DNA of 64,000 nucleotides, taken from Blastomonas sp. SL216. Lineage in GTDB: Bacteria > Pseudomonadota > Alphaproteobacteria > Sphingomonadales > Sphingomonadaceae. Shown piece after piece: positions 24,817-33,111 of this stretch. A program made the translations under genes and the position numbers. Position 1 is the first letter of the stretch. Each line of letters starts with the position of its first letter. The stretch covers positions 3,517,001 to 3,581,000 of the forward strand of contig CP113055.1 of the NCBI GenBank assembly GCA_026625625.1, given 5' to 3'. A model generated the notes under the pieces. It saw only the letters and a list, made by a program, of their open reading frames with translations, did no database searches and was not told where the DNA came from.

Positions 24817-25587
24817 CTATGCAGCGGTGACGTCAGCCCCGCAAGCCTTGCACTCGGGGTCCTTGGCGATCTTCAATGTGCGCCATAAAGGGGTAAGGCC
24901 ATCGATCAGGTGCAGTTTGCCGCGCGTGTCGTCGCCAAAGCCGGTGATCGCGCGGACCACCTCCATCGCCGCGAGGCTGCCGACCAGCCCGACCATCGCG
25001 CCCAGCACGCCCTGTTCGGCGCAGGTATCGCAATCCTCGGCATCAAAGGCATCGCCGACAAAGCAGCGATAGCAGGGCGCATCGGGCATCCAGCCGCGAA
25101 ACGTGCCGATCTGCCCCTGGAACCGCCCGATCGCGGCGCTGACCAGCGGGATGCGCAGCGCGGTCGCGGTGTCGGATACCAGCAGCCGGGTGGCGAAATT
25201 GTCGGTCCCGTCGAGGATGACATGGGACCCGCCCAGCAAGGCCGCAGCGTTGTCTGCGGTCAGCCGTTCGGGCAGCGCAGTGACTTGCAGCTCGGGATCG
25301 AACCGGCGCACCCAGGCGGCTGCCACCTCCGCCTTGGGCTGATCGACATCGGACGGGGTGAACAGCGTCTGGCGCTGAAGGTTGCTGAGATCGACCGCAT
25401 CGCCATCGATCAGCGTCAGCCGTCCGATTCCGGCAGCGGCGAGATATTGCAGCGCCGGGCAGCCGATCCCGCCCATGCCGACCAGCACGAGATGCGCCGC
25501 GCTCAGCTTCGCCACGCCTGCGCCGCCGATTTCGGGCAGCACGATATGCCGAGCATGGCGCTGAAGCTGGGTGGGGGAAAGGGGCAT
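24817..25587 (-). CDS. moeB: ThiF/MoeB-family adenylyltransferase
   Basis: 256 residues. E1-like enzyme that adenylates the C-terminal glycine of a ubiquitin-like sulfur carrier (MoaD or ThiS). Visible are the N-terminal RHIVLPEIGGAGVAKL, the ATP loop GMGGIGCPALQYLA, the DGDAVDLSNLQRQTLF segment, and DGTDNFATRLLVSD. The zinc cysteines lie in CYRCF and CKAC, with a further CDTC pair between them. MoeB and ThiF cannot be separated with certainty from sequence alone, and no moa or thi genes are nearby. Confidence 0.88.
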   Translation of the reverse strand: MPLSPTQLQRHARHIVLPEIGGAGVAKLSAAHLVLVGMGGIGCPALQYLAAAGIGRLTLIDGDAVDLSNLQRQTLFTPSDVDQPKAEVAAAWVRRFDPELQVTALPERLTADNAAALLGGSHVILDGTDNFATRLLVSDTATALRIPLVSAAIGRFQGQIGTFRGWMPDAPCYRCFVGDAFDAEDCDTCAEQGVLGAMVGLVGSLAAMEVVRAITGFGDDTRGKLHLIDGLTPLWRTLKIAKDPECKACGADVTAA

Positions 25588-25631
25588 GTCGCGAAGGTCC
25601 TGAAATACCGCGCAAATGTCAGCCCAAGGCC

Positions 25632-25703
25632 GTCATTCCCGCGAAAGCGGGAATCCCGCTTGTGCCGTCGCTATAGCGGGATTCCGGCTTTCGCGGGAAT
25701 GAC
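25632..25703. repeat. Dispersed palindromic repeat (GTCATTCCCGCGAA type)
   Basis: GTCATTCCCGCGAAAGC opens at 25632 and its mirror GCTTTCGCGGGAATGAC closes at 25703, with an inner pair AATCCCGCT/AGCGGGATT. It lies between moeB and dnaA, both minus. A related copy is at 61735-61803. Such repeats are common in sphingomonad intergenic DNA. Confidence 0.8.
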
Positions 25704-25726
25704 GAAATAGGGGGGCAGCTACGCGC

Positions 25727-27118
25727 TCAGCTTTCCAGCTGCTGCAGCAGTGCGCGCACATCGCCATCCATGTCGGCATCGCGGGTGCGCAGGTCCTCGA
25801 TCAGGCGGACGGCGTGGATCACCGTCGAGTGATCGCGTCCGCCGAACTTGCGGCCGATTTCGGGATAGGAGCGCGGGGTCAGCACCTTGGCGAGATACAT
25901 CGCCACCTGGCGCGGACGCACCACCGCGCGGGCGCGGCGCTTGGAGGACATTTCGGCGCGGTCGACCTTGTAGAACTGGCAGACGGCGCGCTGGATCTCG
26001 TCGATGGTGATGCGGCGACGGTTGGCGCTGAGCAGGTCAGAGAGCTGCTCTTCGGCCAGCGCCAGCGTCACCTTCTGGCCGGTGATCTGGGCATAGGCCA
26101 TCAGCTTGTTGAGGCCGCCGACCAGCTCGCGCACATTACGGCTGATGGTGCGGGCGAGGAACTCGATCACCTCTTCGGGGATATCGCCCATCCGCATCTG
26201 TTCGACCCGCGCACGCAGGATCGCGCGGCGCAGTTCGATGTCGGCGGGCTGGATATCGGCAACCAGACCCATGGCGAGGCGCGAGAGCAGCCGCTGGTCC
26301 ACCCCGTCGAGCGCCTGGGGCGCGCGGTCAGAGGTGACGACCAGGCGCTTGCCTGCGCCCAGAATGGCATCGATCGTGTGCAGGAACTCTTCCTGGGTCG
26401 AATTCTTGCCGATGATGAACTGGATATCGTCGACCAGCAGCATGTCGAAGCTGCGCAGCCGGGCCTTGAACGCCATCGAATCGCCGCGCTGAATGGCGCT
26501 GACGAAATCGTTCATGAACTTTTCCGCCGGGCAATAGCAGATGCGCGCCTGCGGATTGGCTTCGGCATAGGCGTTGCCGATGGCGTGCAGCAGATGGGTC
26601 TTGCCCTGGCCGGTTGCCGCCTTGAGGTAGAGCGGGCTGAACAGCGGCTTTTCCGCTGCGGCCATGCGCTGTGCAGCGTTGAATGCGAGCACGTTCGACT
26701 GGCCGGTGATGAAGCCGGAGAACAGCTGCGAGGGGTCAAGCGCGATGCGGTTGCCGCTTTCGGCCAGCGCGGCGCGCGGGGCAGCGGCGATCGGCGCGGC
26801 GGGGGCGGGCATCCGCGGACGCGCGGCATCGGCATCACGCGGTGCGGCGGCAATGGCGACGCTGCGCACTTCGGGGCGGACGATCTTCCACGCCAGCGCC
26901 AGCCGATCGGCAAAGCGCTCGCGCACCCAGTTGGCGGAGAATTCCGACGGCAGGTGCAGATGCAGCTGGCCCGATCCGGGCTCGAAGCTGCCGGGGCGGA
27001 TCGGACGAATCCACTGGGTGTGAATCTGCGCGCCCAGATCCTTGCGCAGACCTTCGCTGATCTCGTTCCAATCGGCTGCCCAGTCTGCCGCGCCGCTCGC
27101 ATCGCTGAGTTCGATCAT
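25727..27118 (-). CDS. dnaA: Chromosomal replication initiator DnaA
   Basis: 463 residues from the ATG at 27116-27118; an in-frame extension upstream (to about 27238) is basic and low-complexity and less likely. Domain I begins DWNEISEGLRKDLGAQIHTQ. The linker (about 90-125) is Ala/Pro-rich. The AAA+ domain has Walker A at 166-174 (KAATGQGKT, with Ala where GG is usual), Walker B LLVDDIQFI at 227-235, and sensor VTSDRAPQAL. The C-terminal DNA-binding signature is FGGRDHSTVIHAVR. It ends QQLES. The gene lies downstream of rpsT, separated by a long, AT-rich leader containing GANTC sites. Confidence 0.94.
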   Translation of the reverse strand: MIELSDASGAADWAADWNEISEGLRKDLGAQIHTQWIRPIRPGSFEPGSGQLHLHLPSEFSANWVRERFADRLALAWKIVRPEVRSVAIAAAPRDADAARPRMPAPAAPIAAAPRAALAESGNRIALDPSQLFSGFITGQSNVLAFNAAQRMAAAEKPLFSPLYLKAATGQGKTHLLHAIGNAYAEANPQARICYCPAEKFMNDFVSAIQRGDSMAFKARLRSFDMLLVDDIQFIIGKNSTQEEFLHTIDAILGAGKRLVVTSDRAPQALDGVDQRLLSRLAMGLVADIQPADIELRRAILRARVEQMRMGDIPEEVIEFLARTISRNVRELVGGLNKLMAYAQITGQKVTLALAEEQLSDLLSANRRRITIDEIQRAVCQFYKVDRAEMSSKRRARAVVRPRQVAMYLAKVLTPRSYPEIGRKFGGRDHSTVIHAVRLIEDLRTRDADMDGDVRALLQQLES

Positions 27119-27883
27119 GCCTGAATTGCCACTTCTTGTATCTTGGTCATCGCTGACAAGGGGTCCGGCAGGACCAGCAAAGGCCTGCCGGATGAGACGG
27201 AGAACACGGCGGGCAACCCTTGACTTCGGTTGCACCATCGCCGCTGCGGGGTGCTAGATCAGGCGCCCTCGGCCCGGGTCGCGCCAGCCGGAGCTGGCCG
27301 ACGCTGGACGCAATGGGGCAAGGCCATGCAGGTGTGCGGTCTCATTGCCGGGAATGTCCCGGCCTATGCTGTGTTGTGGCAATCCGACCCAGTTACGCAA
27401 AACCTGCTACCTCCCCCTCGCTCGCATCGGATCAGGGCCTATCCCCAGTCCGAAGTCGTTCCCTGCTGTGCTGCCCAACCCCTTGGTCAGCACGGGAACC
27501 CGTCCCAATTTTGGGGCACAAAAGGCTTTCACCGAAAAACACATGGGTCTTTCGATCAATGTATCCACCAGTTTGTGCAGTGGAGATTCGGGCTGATCGC
27601 TCGTCTCTCGATCCTTGGTGTAGCGGCGCGCAAACGAGTCGAGCAAGAGCCGCCGGGTAAAAAAAATGAAATAATGCCGCTTGACTCGGTTAACGCTTGG
27701 ATATTGCTGGATTCACATTGTTTGTGATGCAAAATCAATGGTTTATCTGTTTTGATGTAACGGTGCCAAAGGCGAATCGCGGGAAATGCGCGGCTTTGGC
27801 TGCGGGACGTGTGTCGGTGCCATGACGGTGATGTGACACCGGTTGCGCGATGTTACAGAAAGAGTGTCCAGCGTAGATGACAC
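27119..27883 (-). promoter_or_regulatory. Long noncoding dnaA upstream region with AT-rich core and GANTC cluster
   Basis: No credible gene is present. 27655-27770 is clearly more AT-rich than the surroundings. GANTC sites (the recognition sequence of the cell-cycle methylase CcrM) occur at 27585, 27636, 27683 and 27710, i.e. four in 130 bp. A perfect inverted repeat, TCACA-TTGTT-TGTGA, lies at 27713-27727 and a GTTAAC half-site beside the third GANTC. I looked for TTATCCACA-type DnaA boxes and found only poor matches, so I do not call an origin. A short minus-strand frame at 27407-27646 is not convincing. Confidence 0.55.
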
Positions 27884-27918
27884 GAAAAATCCGCCAGACC
27901 GCATCGGGTCGGCGGATT
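27884..27918 (-). terminator. Terminator of rpsT
   Basis: On the minus strand AATCCGCC-GACC pairs with GGTC-(T)-GGCGGATT around a six-base loop and runs into TTTCG. It lies 50 bp past the rpsT stop. Confidence 0.8.
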
Positions 27919-27968
27919 GTCGTTTCAGTGCCGGGAAAAGGGCAGGGCGATGATCGCCCCGACCCGAA

Positions 27969-28232
27969 TCAGGCCAGAGCGGCGAGCCGCTTGGTCAGGC
28001 GCGAGAACTTGCGCGAGGCAGTGTTCTTGTGCAGCACGCCCTTGGCCACGCCCCGAGCGAGCTCGGGCTGTGCGCTTGCCAGTGCAGCCGTCGCCGCTTC
28101 CTTGTCGCCGGCGTCGAGAGCCGATTCGACCTTCTTGACGAAGGTGCGGATGCGACCAATGCGGTTGCCGTTGACGACGGCACGGCGCTCGTTCCGGCGG
28201 ATGCGCTTCTTGGCTTGCGGCGTATTGGCCAT
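27969..28232 (-). CDS. rpsT: 30S ribosomal protein S20
   Basis: 87 residues, [20 protein letters not shown] through [11 protein letters not shown], the standard bS20 sequence: very basic, two long helices, start [10 protein letters not shown] typical of alphaproteobacteria. It binds the 5' domain of 16S rRNA. It sits upstream of dnaA on the same strand, an arrangement often seen in alphaproteobacteria, but a terminator separates the two. Confidence 0.96.
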   Translation of the reverse strand: MANTPQAKKRIRRNERRAVVNGNRIGRIRTFVKKVESALDAGDKEAATAALASAQPELARGVAKGVLHKNTASRKFSRLTKRLAALA

Positions 28233-28335
28233 AGTTTCTCACACGTCTTTCAATAGGCGATCACGTCATGATCGGCGGATTTCGGGTAAAGCAGGATGGC
28301 CGTCCGATGACGGTGCCAGCGCTTTGAAGCCGCTG

Positions 28336-28364
28336 CCGTTAGCGATTATCGCCCCCCACGTCAA
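28336..28364 (-). promoter_or_regulatory. Candidate rpsT promoter
   Basis: On the minus strand TTGACG (28359-28364) is followed by a 17-base spacer and TAACGG (28336-28341). The context GCTAACGG partly matches the alphaproteobacterial minus-10 (GCTANAWC). It lies about 104 bases before the rpsT ATG, between mutM and rpsT. Confidence 0.45.
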
Positions 28365-28396
28365 CGCCTCAATGCCGCAAAGGCGCACAGGTACGG

Positions 28397-29209
28397 CTAT
28401 TTCTGGCAGGACCTGCACCAGAAGGTCGACCGGCCCGATTGCACCACGCGCTCGACCGTTCCGCCACAGGGACAGACCTCGCCTTCGCGCCCGTAAACCC
28501 GCCATTGCTTGGCGAAATAGCCCAGCTGGCCATCGGGCCGGGCATAGTCGCGCAGGGTCGACCCGCCGGCCAGAATTGCATCGGTCAGCACCGATTTGAT
28601 GGCCGCAACCAGCGGCTTGAGCTTGGCCGGGCCGATCTGTCCCGCCGCCCGCAGCGGAGAGATTCGCGCCATGTTGAGCGCCTCGCAGACATAGATATTG
28701 CCCAGGCCCGCCACGATTCGCTGGTCGAGCAGCATCGCCTTGATCGGCGAAGCGCGGCCCGCCAGACGGTCGCGCAGATAGGCGGGGGTGAAATCGTCGC
28801 CCAGGGGTTCGGGTCCCATCGCGGCAAAACTGGGGAAACTGGCGATCTGCGCCGTCTCGACCAGATCGACCGACCCGAAGCGGCGCGGATCGAACAGCGA
28901 CAGCCTGTGGCCCGATTCGGTTTCCATCACCAGATGGTCGTGCGTGCCGATGTCTTCGGGATCGATTCGCCAGCGCCCCGACATGCCCAGATGGAACACC
29001 ATCGAATCGCCCCGGTCGGTCCCCAGCAGCCCGTATTTGGCGCGGCGCGACAGGGTGACGATGCGCGCGCCCGTCATCCGCTGGCCCAGATCGACCGGAA
29101 AGGCGCGGCGCAGGTCGGCGCGGCGCGCGACGACGCTGGTCAGGCGCACGTCCTGCAACACGGCGGCAAGGCCGCGCACGGTGGTTTCGACTTCGGGAAG
29201 CTCTGGCAT
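28397..29209 (-). CDS. mutM: Formamidopyrimidine-DNA glycosylase
   Basis: 270 residues. Removes oxidised purines such as 8-oxoguanine. It begins M-PELPEVETTVRGL, so Pro2 and Glu3 (catalytic after Met removal) are present, which fixes the start at 29207-29209. The segments RRAKYGLLGT, VFHLGMSGRWRI, LDQRIVAGLGNIYVCEAL and YGREGEVC-PCGG...WCRSCQ (four-cysteine zinc finger at the end) are all intact. It is divergent from ubiE with 55 bp between starts, a common arrangement for these two genes. Confidence 0.95.
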   Translation of the reverse strand: MPELPEVETTVRGLAAVLQDVRLTSVVARRADLRRAFPVDLGQRMTGARIVTLSRRAKYGLLGTDRGDSMVFHLGMSGRWRIDPEDIGTHDHLVMETESGHRLSLFDPRRFGSVDLVETAQIASFPSFAAMGPEPLGDDFTPAYLRDRLAGRASPIKAMLLDQRIVAGLGNIYVCEALNMARISPLRAAGQIGPAKLKPLVAAIKSVLTDAILAGGSTLRDYARPDGQLGYFAKQWRVYGREGEVCPCGGTVERVVQSGRSTFWCRSCQK

Positions 29210-29264
29210 AAAAAGCGCTGCTATCAGGCTTTGCGTGCAGCACAAAGATGCTTACATGGCGGCC

Positions 29265-29996
29265 ATGAGCGAGACAGTGCCCTTTGGCTATCAGGATATC
29301 GACCCGGCGGAAAAGCAGGGCCGGGTTGGCGGCATCTTTTCGAACGTCGCGGCCAAATATGACATCATGAACGATGCCATGTCGGGCGGCATGCATCGCC
29401 TCTGGAAGGACCGCTTCGTGCGCCGGGTGAAGCCGCGCGCCGGCGAGGACATTCTCGACATGGCCGGCGGCACCGGCGACATCGCGTTTCGCATGGTCAA
29501 GTCGGGCGCGAACGTTACCGTGGCCGACATCAACCAGGACATGCTCGATGTCGGCATCGAGCGCGCGGTCGAACGCGGCGAGGACCGGCTGGTCTGGTCG
29601 TGCCAGGATGCCGAGAAGCTCAAATTCCCCGATCGCAGCTTCAACGCCTATACGATCGCCTTCGGCATCCGCAACGTGACCTATATCGACCAGGCCCTGC
29701 GCGAAGCGCACCGCGTGCTGCGCTATGGCGGGCGCTTCTTCTGCCTCGAATTCGCGACGACCGAATGGCCAGTGTTCGGCGAGGTGTACGATGCCTATTC
29801 GCACCATCTGATGCCGCGCCTGGGCCAGATGATCGCGGGCGATGCCGACAGCTATCGCTATCTCGCCGAATCGATCCGCCGCTTCCCGAAGCCTCCGGTG
29901 TTCGAGCAGATGATCAAGGACGCGGGGTTCACCGCCACCAAGGTCGAACCGATCCTGGGCGGGGCAGTCAATATCCACAGCGGCTGGAAGGCGTGA
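29265..29996 (+). CDS. ubiE: Ubiquinone/menaquinone biosynthesis C-methyltransferase
   Basis: 243 residues. SAM-dependent C-methylation in ubiquinone synthesis. Visible are VGGIFSNVAAKYDIMNDAMS, the SAM loop ILDMAGGTGDIAFRM, and the UbiE signature YTIAFGIRNVTYID. MSETVPFGYQDID is the usual start in this group; an in-frame ATG three codons earlier (29256) is an alternative. It is followed after 43 bp by ubiB, so the two quinone genes are likely co-transcribed. Confidence 0.94.
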   Translation: MSETVPFGYQDIDPAEKQGRVGGIFSNVAAKYDIMNDAMSGGMHRLWKDRFVRRVKPRAGEDILDMAGGTGDIAFRMVKSGANVTVADINQDMLDVGIERAVERGEDRLVWSCQDAEKLKFPDRSFNAYTIAFGIRNVTYIDQALREAHRVLRYGGRFFCLEFATTEWPVFGEVYDAYSHHLMPRLGQMIAGDADSYRYLAESIRRFPKPPVFEQMIKDAGFTATKVEPILGGAVNIHSGWKA

Positions 29997-30039
29997 TGGC
30001 GGCCAAAAGGGCTGAGCGGCGGGGGTTCGGCATCCGTCC

Positions 30040-31599
30040 ATGACCCGTCCGCGCACGCATATCCTCAGGCTCCTGAAATGGGGCCGTATCCTGGCGCGCC
30101 ATGGGGCGCTCAAGGGGCTCGAGGCCGCACCGCAGACCCCGCCCGAGGTGCGCCGCCTGTTCCGGCTCGCCCGGTTCGGCGCCAGCGTGCCTGCGGTGCC
30201 CGATTATGCCGGCGCGTTCCGCGCCATCGGCCCGGCAGCGATCAAGCTTGGCCAGACGCTCGCCACCCGTCCCGATCTGGTCGGTGAGGAAGCCGCGACC
30301 AACCTGCTCACCTTGCAGGACAGCCTGCCCCCGGTGCCGTTCGAGGACATTCGCGCCGAGATCGAGCAGGGGCTGAACGGCCCGCTCGAAAAGTTCTTCG
30401 CCTTTGTCGAGCCTGTGCCGGTGGGCGCAGCTTCGGTGGCGCAGGTGCATCGCGCGCGGACCACCGATGGACGCGATGTCGCGATCAAGGTGCTGCGCCC
30501 CGGCGTGCGCAAGAATTTCACGCGCGATATCGAGACCTATGAATGGGCCGCCGCGCATCTGGAATCGCTGGGCGGAGAGGCGAGCCGGCTGCGCCCGCAG
30601 CTTACCATCGCCAATTTCAAGCGCTGGACGATGCGCGAGCTCGACCTGAGGCGCGAGGCGGCGAGCGCATCCGAGCTGGCGAGCGCAATGGACGGCCATC
30701 CGGGCTATCGCGTCCCCGCCATCGACTGGGACCGCACCTGCGGCACGGTGATGACGCTCGAATGGATCGACGGCATCAAGATCTCGAACCGCGAGGCGCT
30801 CATCGCTGCAGGCCACGACCTGCCCGATCTGGCGCGGCGGCTGGTGCTGGCGTTCCTGCGCCAGGCGATCGCGGGCGGCTTTTTCCACGCCGACATGCAC
30901 CAGGGCAATCTGTTCGTGGCAGCGGACGGCACCATCGTCGCGATCGATTTCGGCATCATGGGCCGCATCAACCGCCAGGCCCGGTTCTGGCTGGCGGAAA
31001 TCCTCTACGGCCTCACCACCGGCAATTACCGCCGCGTCGCCGAGATCCATTTCGAGGCGCAGTACGTGCCCAGCTATCACAATGTCGACGAGTTCGCGAC
31101 CGCGCTGCGCGCCGTGGGCGAGCCGATGCGCGGCAAGCCGGTGAGCGAGCTGTCAGTCGGCCAGATGCTCGACGGGCTGTTCGCGATCACGCGCGATTTC
31201 GACATGAAGACCCAGCCCCACCTGCTGCTGCTGCAAAAGACGATGGTGATGGTCGAAGGGGTCGCGACGCAGCTCGATCCCAATATCAACATGTGGGATG
31301 TCGCAGCGCCCTATGTGCGCGACTGGATCCGCGGCGAGCTGGGCCCCGAGACGCTGCTCGCCGACCGGATCAACACCGATGTCGCGACCTTGCTGCGCCT
31401 GCCAGATCTGGTGCGGCGTCTGGAAGAGCAGGTCCCCAAAAAGGGCGGCGCACCCGAACCGCCGCCGGTGCCGAAAATCCCGCTGATCTGGGACCGCAAG
31501 CGCCGCTCGCGCGGTGGTGGAAGCTTCTGGAGCCATCTCGCTGCGCTGGTGATCGGTGCCGGGGCAGGCGCGGCGGCGCTGCTGGCCTGGGTGCATTGA
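30040..31599 (+). CDS. ubiB: UbiB/ABC1-family atypical kinase for ubiquinone synthesis
   Basis: 519 residues. Membrane-associated ATPase-like protein kinase-fold required for ubiquinone synthesis. The KxGQ motif is in AAIKLGQTLATRPDLVGEEA, the Ala-rich loop in VPVGAASVAQVHRA, and the ATP lysine in GRDVAIKVLRPGV. HADMHQGNLFV is the catalytic loop and AIDFGIMGRI the DFG-like motif. The C-terminal hydrophobic [20 protein letters not shown] anchors it in the inner membrane. It follows ubiE and is followed by a repeat-rich gene-free region. Confidence 0.93.
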   Translation: MTRPRTHILRLLKWGRILARHGALKGLEAAPQTPPEVRRLFRLARFGASVPAVPDYAGAFRAIGPAAIKLGQTLATRPDLVGEEAATNLLTLQDSLPPVPFEDIRAEIEQGLNGPLEKFFAFVEPVPVGAASVAQVHRARTTDGRDVAIKVLRPGVRKNFTRDIETYEWAAAHLESLGGEASRLRPQLTIANFKRWTMRELDLRREAASASELASAMDGHPGYRVPAIDWDRTCGTVMTLEWIDGIKISNREALIAAGHDLPDLARRLVLAFLRQAIAGGFFHADMHQGNLFVAADGTIVAIDFGIMGRINRQARFWLAEILYGLTTGNYRRVAEIHFEAQYVPSYHNVDEFATALRAVGEPMRGKPVSELSVGQMLDGLFAITRDFDMKTQPHLLLLQKTMVMVEGVATQLDPNINMWDVAAPYVRDWIRGELGPETLLADRINTDVATLLRLPDLVRRLEEQVPKKGGAPEPPPVPKIPLIWDRKRRSRGGGSFWSHLAALVIGAGAGAAALLAWVH

Positions 31600-31905
31600 C
31601 GTAACGCCCGCTCCCTCCCCCATGGGGGAGAGCGCGAGACTTGGCAGCGTGCTGCCTAGTCGCAGCTGAGAGGGGTGTTCGCCAGCACAACCCTCGCGCC
31701 CCCCTCCCAGCCCTGCCCCTAAAGGGTAGAGGGCTTGATCTGCCCGCCCGCTAGCGCAGTACCAGACTCCCCTCCCTGCAAGCGAGGGGCAAGGGGATGG
31801 GTAAGCGCGCGCAGATTGCTGCCAACCGCGAGTAACGCGCGGCCGACTCACCCCTAACCCCTCCCTGGCAGGGAGGGGAACGCGATTGCCATGGGCCGCG
31901 CTCAA
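31600..31905. repeat. Cluster of short GC-rich palindromes, no gene
   Basis: Several short palindromes are packed here, for example CTCCCCCATGGGGGAG near 31614-31629 and CCCCTCCCTGGCAGGGAGGGG near 31859-31878, interspersed with related AGGGGCAAGGGG pieces. They resemble the repeats at 11038, 40620 and 57779. No reading frame here resembles a protein. Confidence 0.6.
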
Positions 31906-31908
31906 CCC

Positions 31909-31972
31909 CTTCGCGGCTTAGCGTCTTCGCGTGCCAAAAAGGGGTTTCACGCGAAGACGCGAAGCCGCGAAG
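31909..31972. repeat. Near-perfect 25-bp inverted repeat
   Basis: CTTCGCGGCTTAGCGTCTTC plus GCGTG (31909-31933) is mirrored at 31948-31972 with one mismatch around a 14-base loop. It is the strongest hairpin of the gene-free stretch and could terminate ubiE-ubiB. Its size and symmetry also fit a mobile or REP-like palindrome. Confidence 0.75.
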
Positions 31973-32128
31973 AGGTGCAATCCAGATGTGCTAGCCCGCG
32001 CCTTCACACCACCCGCTCCCGTGGGAAGGCAGGGGCCCATCTACTAAGCGTTGGGCCGGGCTTCAGGGGAGGAGCTGGATGCCTGCCTGCGCAGGCAAGC
32101 GGGGAGGGGCACACGCCTTAACCACATC

Positions 32129-32225
32129 CGCTCATCCTGAGCCGCGGGCTTCAGCCCGCGAAGTCGAAGGACCCACGCCCACGCTGGCCATATAGCGGGT
32201 CCTTCGACAAGCTCAGGCTGAGCGG
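32129..32225. repeat. Composite palindromic repeat (TCATCCTGAGC / GTCGAAGGACC type)
   Basis: Outer arms CCGCTCATCCTGAGC and GCTCAGGCTGAGCGG and inner arms GTCGAAGGACCC and GGGTCCTTCGAC pair with each other. A nested hairpin CGCGGGCT-TC-AGCCCGCG interrupts the left arm, as if a smaller palindrome inserted into a larger one. The remaining bases to 32318 hold the promoter of the following small gene. Confidence 0.75.
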
Positions 32226-32318
32226 AGGGGGTGGCGGCTTTTGAGGGGGCGCAGATAAAACCTGCCGTTCTGCAAGCGACTCCGTTGCGGACATTGTTGA
32301 CCAAGCTAAGGTCAGCAT

Positions 32319-32696
32319 ATGAAACCCAAACCATCCCCTCGGACGAAATGGTTCGTGCTCGGTGCATTGGCGTTGTCATTGCTCGTCGCTCTAACATGGC
32401 AAAATATCTTGTTTGGCATCGCCTTTACTTTGGCGGACAAAAGGCCCGCCCTTCTCACCGATGCACGGTGGGGAACACCTGCTTTGGCTTTCAACCAAAG
32501 ATTTAACGAGGGCACACCGGAAGCCGAGCTTTTGCTATGGCTCGATGATAACAATTTCCAAAACGCTCATAAAGGCAGAGCGAGCAAAACAATCCACGGA
32601 TTGCCATGCCAAGAGCAGGTCGAGGTTCAATGGTCCGCTGTTGATGGCATCATTAAAGAAAGGAGCGCAATCGTTTCGGAGGCGGGTTGTTTGTAA
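32319..32696 (+). CDS. Small membrane-anchored protein, low GC, unknown
   Basis: 125 residues. A basic N-terminus (MKPKPSPRTKW) is followed by one membrane segment (FVLGALALSLLVALTWQNIL), so the bulk probably lies in the periplasm. There are two cysteines in the distal half (LPCQEQ and EAGCL), possibly a disulfide. The G+C content is about 52 percent by hand count, well below its neighbours, and it is flanked by the palindromic repeat cluster; both suggest acquisition. AAGGTCA precedes the ATG. No family recognised. Confidence 0.6.
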   Translation: MKPKPSPRTKWFVLGALALSLLVALTWQNILFGIAFTLADKRPALLTDARWGTPALAFNQRFNEGTPEAELLLWLDDNNFQNAHKGRASKTIHGLPCQEQVEVQWSAVDGIIKERSAIVSEAGCL

Positions 32697-32773
32697 GTCG
32701 ATGACCTCTATCCACCCAGCACCCGCCATCCGCGCGTTATCGCCCGTCGCCTAAAACCAGCCAAGCCAAACCC

Positions 32774-33076
32774 CTAAGCCTTCACCCCCAGCACCGCATC
32801 CAGCAGCCCCGGAAACCGCTTATCCACCTCCTCGCGGCGCAGCGTGTTCATATGCTGCACGCCCGCGATCCGCGTGTGCACCAGCCCCGCTGCGCGCAGG
32901 ACGCGGAAATGGTGCGACATGCTCGATTTGGGGCGGCCGCCGTCAAGGGCCGCGCAGCTCGCTTCGCCCGCGCGGTCGAGCTGGCGGATAATGTCGAGCC
33001 GCACGGGATCGCTTAGCGCATGCAATGTGTGTTCGATCGAGACGTTCGCGAGATCGGGATGGGCATAGTTCCTCAT
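32774..33076 (-). CDS. ArsR-family winged-helix repressor
   Basis: 100 residues. LHALSDPVRLDIIRQLDRAG is the classic ArsR-type helix start, the recognition helix is PKSSMSHHFRVLRAAGLVHT, and the wing AGVQHMNTLRREEVD. There are no metal-binding cysteine pairs (only C41), so it probably senses something other than arsenite. It is divergent from the old yellow enzyme gene with 84 bp between, containing a palindrome, so it likely controls that enzyme. Confidence 0.88.
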   Translation of the reverse strand: MRNYAHPDLANVSIEHTLHALSDPVRLDIIRQLDRAGEASCAALDGGRPKSSMSHHFRVLRAAGLVHTRIAGVQHMNTLRREEVDKRFPGLLDAVLGVKA

Positions 33077-33111
33077 GCCGAAACATATAGCATGCCGGTC
33101 TTGTAAATCCT

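Noticed and set aside
27407-27646. 79-residue minus-strand frame in the dnaA upstream region
   Set aside because: No recognisable domain or ribosome site, and it lies in a region that looks regulatory. Left unannotated, though not impossible.
27240-27883. Chromosomal origin (oriC) next to dnaA
   Set aside because: AT-rich core is present, but only poor matches to TTATCCACA boxes were found and no cluster of them. GC-skew of the full genome would decide.
28788-29264. N-terminal extension of the ubiE frame to 402 residues
   Set aside because: It lies antisense to mutM and has no family match; UbiE proteins start at the MSETV-type position.
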